A model generated the notes under the pieces. That model saw only the letters and a program-made list of their open reading frames with translations. It made no database searches and had not been told where the DNA came from. From positions 1-11,031 of the forward strand of contig WLGC01000013.1 of NCBI GenBank assembly GCA_009703465.1: 11,031 bases of DNA. The letters run 5' to 3'. Shown here in pieces: positions 7,582 to 11,031 of the stretch; the first letter of the stretch is position 1; each line of letters starts with the position of its first letter. Source of the stretch: Actinomycetota bacterium. GTDB taxonomy: Bacteria; Actinomycetota; Actinomycetes; Actinomycetales; Microbacteriaceae. A program made the position numbers and the translations under genes.

Positions 7582-8598
7582 TTAGATAAGTGCTGGTTCT
7601 TTTAGTTTTGCCTCGCGCGGTGGGTTTTCAATAACGGTTGCCTCGGGCATACCGTCAAGATTCTGAAGACCAGAGGTAGGCTGCTGAACTTTTACTGCAC
7701 CCCACTGCACAGCCATCTTGAGTCCAGCCGGTACATCAAATCCAACCTGATAGTTGTCCTCACTTGAAACGGTGGTTGTTTCTGCAACCGCTGAAAGAAA
7801 ACCGGCAATCGTTGAATCACCAGCGCCAACGGTATTGATGACTTTGATTGGGGGAGTCTTAGCGTGCCAAGAATTATGAGCAGTTACAGCAATCATTCCG
7901 TCTGAGCCAAGGCTTGCTAAAACGCACTCCACACCACCTTTGATGAGTTCACGTGCGGCATCGATAACATCACCTTGGGTCACCAGCGATTTTCCAACTG
8001 CCGAGGCTAGCTCTTCAGCGTTTGGTTTCATGACTGTAGCCGCACCCTTGTGCGCCCAATACTGCAGCGGCTCGCCCGATGTATCGAGAACAACGCGGAC
8101 CCCAAGAGTTTTCATCTTGTCAAAAATTGGCTGGAGATCTACATATTCTCCAGTTGATTTATTGGTCGGCAACGCACCAGCCATAACCAGCCACTTTGCT
8201 TCGTTTTCGATCACGGTTTTTATAGTCAGATCAATAACTGCTTGCCAGTCTTCACCGCTTAGAGCGCGAGGTGCTTCATTCACCTTGGTGGTAGGGCCAT
8301 CTTTGATGACCATGGTTGTGGAGACTCTTAGAGTCCCATCAACCCAAATTGGTAGTAGTGAGTTTGCGTGACCGGTTCGATTTAGAACACCTGGATCCGA
8401 ATCGCCAATTGGCACAACGCCGGGAGCTTTCATCCCGACCAGATTTAGTCCTTTGGTGACATTGATGCCTTTACCGGCCAGCTCTTCAGCAACTCCGTCA
8501 GCGCGATTTACCCCGCCCTCAATCAAGTCATGAACAAAGTAGGTTCTATCAAGAGTTGGGGCCGGAGTGAGGGTTACAACCGGGGATTTGCTCGACAT
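7582..8598 (-). CDS. PfkB-family sugar-phosphate kinase (probable 1-phosphofructokinase)
   Basis: Ribokinase-fold kinase of 338 residues, most like the 1-phosphofructokinase/tagatose-6-phosphate kinase group, which makes fructose 1,6-bisphosphate from fructose 1-phosphate or related substrates using ATP. The N-terminal signature AGKGINVTKGL is at 41-51. LDTSG (171-175), KPNAEEL (191-197) and LASLGSDGM (228-236) form the nucleotide side. NTVGAGDSTIAGF (255-267) is the second PfkB signature, with catalytic Asp261. No PTS or FruR-type gene is in the window, so a minor 6-phosphofructokinase role cannot be excluded. The aldolase gene directly downstream supports action on a fructose phosphate. ATG 8598 has AGGAG 4 nt upstream; a TATAAT box lies at 8670-8675. 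The C-terminal tail after about residue 315 looks lineage-specific. Confidence 0.88.
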   Translation of the reverse strand: MSSKSPVVTLTPAPTLDRTYFVHDLIEGGVNRADGVAEELAGKGINVTKGLNLVGMKAPGVVPIGDSDPGVLNRTGHANSLLPIWVDGTLRVSTTMVIKDGPTTKVNEAPRALSGEDWQAVIDLTIKTVIENEAKWLVMAGALPTNKSTGEYVDLQPIFDKMKTLGVRVVLDTSGEPLQYWAHKGAATVMKPNAEELASAVGKSLVTQGDVIDAARELIKGGVECVLASLGSDGMIAVTAHNSWHAKTPPIKVINTVGAGDSTIAGFLSAVAETTTVSSEDNYQVGFDVPAGLKMAVQWGAVKVQQPTSGLQNLDGMPEATVIENPPREAKLKEPALI

Positions 8599-8669
8599 GG
8601 GACTCCTGATCAGTGCTGAAATAGGCCGCTTTACTACTGCGGGAAACCTCGTTGTCTAGCGCTTCAAGA

Positions 8670-8675
8670 ATTATA
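8670..8675 (-). promoter_or_regulatory. Candidate -10 element (TATAAT) upstream of the PfkB-family kinase
   Basis: A perfect TATAAT on the minus strand lies just after the rmuC stop, about 70 nt before the kinase ATG. The -35 region is poor at normal spacing. It suggests that the kinase-aldolase-YwqK group has its own promoter, with a leader of about 64 nt. A small palindrome CTGATCAG (8606-8613) in that leader overlaps the ribosome site. Confidence 0.45.
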
Positions 8676-8683
8676 CCGAATGC

Positions 8684-9808
8684 CTACTTTGTAAGCTCGC
8701 TGGCGGTCAGGGGCTGCGCTGCGGCCTCTATTTCAGCCGGGGCTGGAATCTGCTCTGTACCTAGGGTGTTTTCATCCAAATCGTTCAATTTTCTTGCTGT
8801 CACCAAAACACGACTTTCCAAGCTGGAGACAAAAATGTTGTAATCCTTGACCGATGCCGTAATCGAGCGACCCAGTTTGTCGGCATGCTCGGCCAGTTTG
8901 CCAACTCTGTCGTAGAGCTCTTTACCAAGTTTGATCATGGTTCTCACCTGGGTCTCATCCACATTTTGACGCCAAATGTAGTTAATAGTTTTTAGCACTG
9001 AAAAAAGACTTACCGGAGAAGCAAGAGCAACATTCTTTTTAAATGCGTACTCCAACAATCCAGCATCAGCATCAAGTGCTGCCGATAGCAGTGATTCACT
9101 TGGTACAAAGGCAATTACAAAGTCAGGCGATGCACTCAACCCGCTCCAGTAGCTCTTTGAAGACAAAGCATCAACGTGAGACTTGACTGCTTTCACATGT
9201 TCTTCAATTAGCCGCTTGCGCCTTGCAAGTTCCTCGCCGCTTGATAGATCAGAAATAGTTGAAGCTTCTTGATACGCATTAAATGGCACTTTAGAATCAA
9301 TTGCTAAAGATTTGCCGCCTGGAAGATTAATCACCATGTCAGCTCTGCCGGATCCAGTATCGGTACTGAAGCTTGCCTGTTCACTAAAGTCGGCGTGCTT
9401 AATTAATCCAGCAAGCTCAACCAGTTTTCGAAGCTGCGTTTCGCCCCAAACTCCGCGGATGTTGTTTGAAGACAAAGCCTGAGAAAGTGCCTGAGTTTGC
9501 TTGCGAAGTGCTGCGTCAGAGTCAATAGCGTTTTTTAGCTGCTCCTGGATAGTTCCAAATTGCTCAGTGCGGTCCTTTTCAAGCCGAGTGACCACCTGCT
9601 GCATCTGCTCGAGATGAAAACGAACCGGTGCAATAGCTTCAAGAAGTTTGCTTTCTTGACCCTGTTGAGCAAGTTGCTCCTGCGACTGCGCAGCGGCCAA
9701 AGAAGCCGCTCTAGATTTGGCTCTCGAGTCAGCAAATAGAAATCCCAGGACTGCACCCAGTAAAACACCGATAGCCAGCCCGACCAGAAGAATTAGAAAT
9801 GTATCCAG
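8684..9808 (-). CDS. rmuC: RmuC-family DNA recombination protein, probable CTG start
   Basis: RmuC proteins are membrane-anchored coiled-coil proteins with a predicted nuclease-like domain, linked to limiting DNA inversions. From CTG 9808 the protein has 374 residues. A hydrophobic anchor spans about 4-26 (LILLVGLAIGVLLGAVLGFL is its core), a Gln/Glu-rich coiled coil follows from about 37, and the RmuC core has RGVWGE at about 118-123 and a segment at 155-175 with Arg155, Asp157 and IDSK at 170-173. The first conventional start in frame is TTG 9700, which would delete the whole anchor and leave 338 residues. Between the upstream stop (9839-9841) and 9700 there is no ATG, GTG or TTG. CTG 9808 gives L-D-T-F-L-I, fitting the usual short N-terminus before the anchor. 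No Shine-Dalgarno is seen. Gene identity is firm; the start is an inference. Confidence 0.88.
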   Translation of the reverse strand: MDTFLILLVGLAIGVLLGAVLGFLFADSRAKSRAASLAAAQSQEQLAQQGQESKLLEAIAPVRFHLEQMQQVVTRLEKDRTEQFGTIQEQLKNAIDSDAALRKQTQALSQALSSNNIRGVWGETQLRKLVELAGLIKHADFSEQASFSTDTGSGRADMVINLPGGKSLAIDSKVPFNAYQEASTISDLSSGEELARRKRLIEEHVKAVKSHVDALSSKSYWSGLSASPDFVIAFVPSESLLSAALDADAGLLEYAFKKNVALASPVSLFSVLKTINYIWRQNVDETQVRTMIKLGKELYDRVGKLAEHADKLGRSITASVKDYNIFVSSLESRVLVTARKLNDLDENTLGTEQIPAPAEIEAAAQPLTASELTK

Positions 9809-9809
9809 T

Positions 9810-9829
9810 CCCCGAGTATCGCATCGGGG
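9810..9829. other. Perfect 6-bp hairpin abutting the rmuC CTG codon
   Basis: CCCCGA (9810-9815) and TCGGGG (9824-9829) pair perfectly around an 8-nt loop. On the minus strand the stem ends one base before CTG 9808 and lies in the 30-nt gap after the exonuclease stop. It has no adjacent T-run on the minus strand, and on the plus strand the TTTTT begins 6 nt after the stem, so it is a weak terminator candidate. The stem could modulate translation of rmuC. It also overlaps a GATACT hexamer (9815-9820) lying 6 nt before CTG 9808. Confidence 0.4.
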
Positions 9830-9838
9830 TGAGACTTT

Positions 9839-10408
9839 TTAGCTCAGGAGCGGCTTGTACGCCTGCTTGGTCTCGGCCAGAAGCTCATCAAGACTGTCAA
9901 CCCCGTGTCGATCGGCAGCGTGCAGCACAATCCGCGCGCAGGCATCGCTATCAGCCAGGGCATCGTGATGATCGAATTCCTCGTGACCAATTGCGTAAGC
10001 CACTGAGTTCAATCGGTAGGACTCCAGATTGTAGGTCTTTCTAGAAATAGCCAAGGAGCAGGTGTATCTAAGCTCGGGTAGTGGCTTGGCAATGTGAGCC
10101 GCGGTGGCGCGCAAAACACCCATGTCAAAAACCGCGTTGTGTGCAATCAAGGTATCAACGCCAATAAACCCAAGCATTAACTCAAGCGCCTCAGCTGCTG
10201 TCGGAGCACCATCCACATCACTGGGCCTAATGCCGTGCACTTTGATGTTTCCCTCGTGAAACCAATCGTGTGGCACCGGCGGTTGAATCAAAAAAGCTAA
10301 GTTATCGGTGATTTGCCCATCTCTCACGCGGACTAAGCCAACCGCACATGGACTAGCTGGGGAACCATTGGCGGTTTCAAAATCTATGGCAGTGAACTCA
10401 AGAGGCAC
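9839..10408 (-). CDS. DEDDh 3'-5' exonuclease (DNA polymerase III epsilon-like)
   Basis: Stand-alone exonuclease domain of the DnaQ/RNase T superfamily, which uses two metal ions to remove nucleotides from 3' ends. With GTG 10408 as start it has 189 residues. The DEDDh residues are visible: Asp9 and Glu11 in AIDFETAN, Asp95 in [12 protein letters not shown], and His148 with Asp153 in HHDALADSD. The VHGI motif typical of epsilon-like proteins is at about 57-60. There is no BRCT, helicase or GIY-YIG domain, and it need not be the replicase proofreading subunit. GTG 10429 would add seven residues (MCAYYGE). GTG 10408 is preferred because TATTAT lies exactly 6 nt upstream and the longer leader has no ribosome site. 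rmuC follows 30 nt downstream in the same frame; ychF diverges. Confidence 0.92.
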   Translation of the reverse strand: MPLEFTAIDFETANGSPASPCAVGLVRVRDGQITDNLAFLIQPPVPHDWFHEGNIKVHGIRPSDVDGAPTAAEALELMLGFIGVDTLIAHNAVFDMGVLRATAAHIAKPLPELRYTCSLAISRKTYNLESYRLNSVAYAIGHEEFDHHDALADSDACARIVLHAADRHGVDSLDELLAETKQAYKPLLS

Positions 10409-10414
10409 CTCCCC

Positions 10415-10420
10415 ATAATA
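10415..10420 (-). promoter_or_regulatory. Candidate -10 element (TATTAT) for a leaderless exonuclease mRNA
   Basis: TATTAT on the minus strand is followed by GGGGAG and then GTG 10408. The 6-nt gap equals that at ispH and the prepilin peptidase. GGGGAG directly touches the GTG, which is too close to act as a normal ribosome site. No good -35 is visible. Confidence 0.5.
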
Positions 10421-10436
10421 GGCACACACACGCAGG

Positions 10437-10442
10437 TAGACT
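10437..10442 (+). promoter_or_regulatory. Candidate -10 element (TAGACT) for ychF
   Basis: TAGACT fits TANNNT and lies 8 nt before GTG 10451. With no Shine-Dalgarno at a suitable distance from that GTG, a leaderless or near-leaderless transcript is plausible. The spacing is less exact than in the other cases, so support is weaker. Confidence 0.3.
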
Positions 10443-10450
10443 TGAGCCTC

Positions 10451-11031
10451 GTGGCTCTAACAATCGGAATCGTGGGACTGCCTAACGTAGGCAAGTCGAC
10501 CCTCTTTAATGCACTCACTAAAAACAACGTATTGGCAGCTAACTATCCGTTTGCCACCATTGAGCCAAATATTGGTGTGGTGAATCTGCCGGATCCTCGA
10601 TTACAGAAGTTGGCTGACCTTTACTCCTCAGAAAAACTCCTGCCAGCTCCAGTCTCTTTTGTTGACATTGCTGGAATCGTAAGAGGCGCATCAGTGGGAG
10701 AGGGGCTTGGCAATAAGTTCTTAGCCAACATACGTGAAGCCGATGCTATTGCACAGGTGGTTCGTGGATTTGTTGATGGTGATGTAGTTCACGTAGATGG
10801 CAAGGTAGACGCCGCCAGCGATATTGAAACCATCAACACCGAGTTGATTTTGGCTGACATGGAAACCCTTGAAAAGGCTCGCCCTCGAATTGAAAAAGAG
10901 GTCAAGGGTAAGAAGATGGAGCCTGTAGCGCTGGAAAGTATTGATGCCGCGCTTGCCGTATTGAACTCTGGTAAACCAATTTCAGCATCCGATGTGGACC
11001 TAACTCCAATTAAGGAACTTGGTCTACTTAC
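10451..11031 (+). CDS. ychF: Redox-regulated ATPase YchF / Obg-like (partial, 5' part)
   Basis: Universally conserved P-loop NTPase of the Obg-HflX group that binds ribosomes and, unlike most of its relatives, prefers ATP. The first 193 codons are in the window and the gene continues past the right edge. The P-loop GLPNVGKS is at 9-16, the switch I region has YPFATIEPN at 32-40, and the Walker B/G3 motif DIAG is at 72-75, followed by [18 protein letters not shown]. The coiled-coil insertion begins around [18 protein letters not shown]. The G4-equivalent motif that sets nucleotide preference lies beyond the window. The start GTG 10451 gives the canonical N-terminus (M)[11 protein letters not shown] 10442 in the same frame would add three residues and has a weak AGG upstream. 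It diverges from the exonuclease across about 42 bp. Confidence 0.97.
   Translation, partial: MALTIGIVGLPNVGKSTLFNALTKNNVLAANYPFATIEPNIGVVNLPDPRLQKLADLYSSEKLLPAPVSFVDIAGIVRGASVGEGLGNKFLANIREADAIAQVVRGFVDGDVVHVDGKVDAASDIETINTELILADMETLEKARPRIEKEVKGKKMEPVALESIDAALAVLNSGKPISASDVDLTPIKELGLL

Noticed and set aside
7940..8371. 143-codon plus-strand ORF inside the PfkB-family kinase
   Set aside because: Antisense shadow of a well-conserved kinase gene, without motifs.
9810..9840. Rho-independent terminator on the plus strand (stem then TTTTT)
   Set aside because: The T-run starts 6 nt after the stem and no plus-strand gene ends here; kept only as a hairpin.
1..11031. Mobile element, prophage, CRISPR or defence island
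   Set aside because: No transposase, integrase, direct-repeat array or defence gene was seen; every long frame corresponds to a chromosomal housekeeping or small conserved protein.

Overview
This window most likely comes from an actinobacterium, probably a small-genome Microbacteriaceae-like lineage such as the freshwater Luna/Rhodoluna type. That placement is an inference. It rests on the actinobacterial DUF4245 gene beside xseAB, the style of the class II aldolase and PfkB proteins, frequent GTG and TTG starts, several apparently leaderless genes, and a base composition near 50% GC that is low for the family. The content is almost wholly chromosomal housekeeping. I see no phage, IS element, CRISPR array, tRNA or rRNA, and no gene-free stretch over about 100 bases.

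Layout. Positions 2-94 (+) hold the last 30 codons of an NTF2-like/lumazine-binding-like protein. Positions 146-652 (+) encode a short A24 prepilin peptidase. Its 3' end overlaps by 85 bp, antisense, the last gene of a six-gene minus-strand run that reads from about 5174 down to 568: xseA, xseB, a DUF4245 membrane-anchored protein, a beta-carbonic anhydrase, fumC and a SprT-like HELAH metalloprotein. Gaps in this run are at most 20 nt, and there are TAATG and GTGA overlaps, so it is very probably one transcript. ispH (+) diverges from xseA and starts at a GTG without a Shine-Dalgarno sequence.

From 6247 to 10408 the minus strand carries, in transcription order, a DEDDh exonuclease, rmuC, a PfkB-type sugar-phosphate kinase, class II fructose-bisphosphate aldolase and a small MORN/YwqK-like protein. 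ychF (+) diverges from the exonuclease and runs off the right edge.

Functional themes. One is DNA metabolism: exonuclease VII subunits, a DEDDh exonuclease and RmuC. The other is central carbon metabolism: the kinase-aldolase pair, fumarase and carbonic anhydrase. IspH serves isoprenoid synthesis.

The most interesting signals are in gene starts. Three genes without a Shine-Dalgarno sequence (prepilin peptidase, ispH, exonuclease) have a TANNNT hexamer exactly 6 nt before a GTG, which is the layout expected of leaderless mRNAs; ychF has a looser version. rmuC appears to start at a non-standard CTG, because its membrane anchor lies upstream of every ATG, GTG or TTG in its frame. A short perfect hairpin abuts that CTG. 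No clearly new multi-gene system is visible; the least familiar gene is the SprT-like protein at 568-1101.
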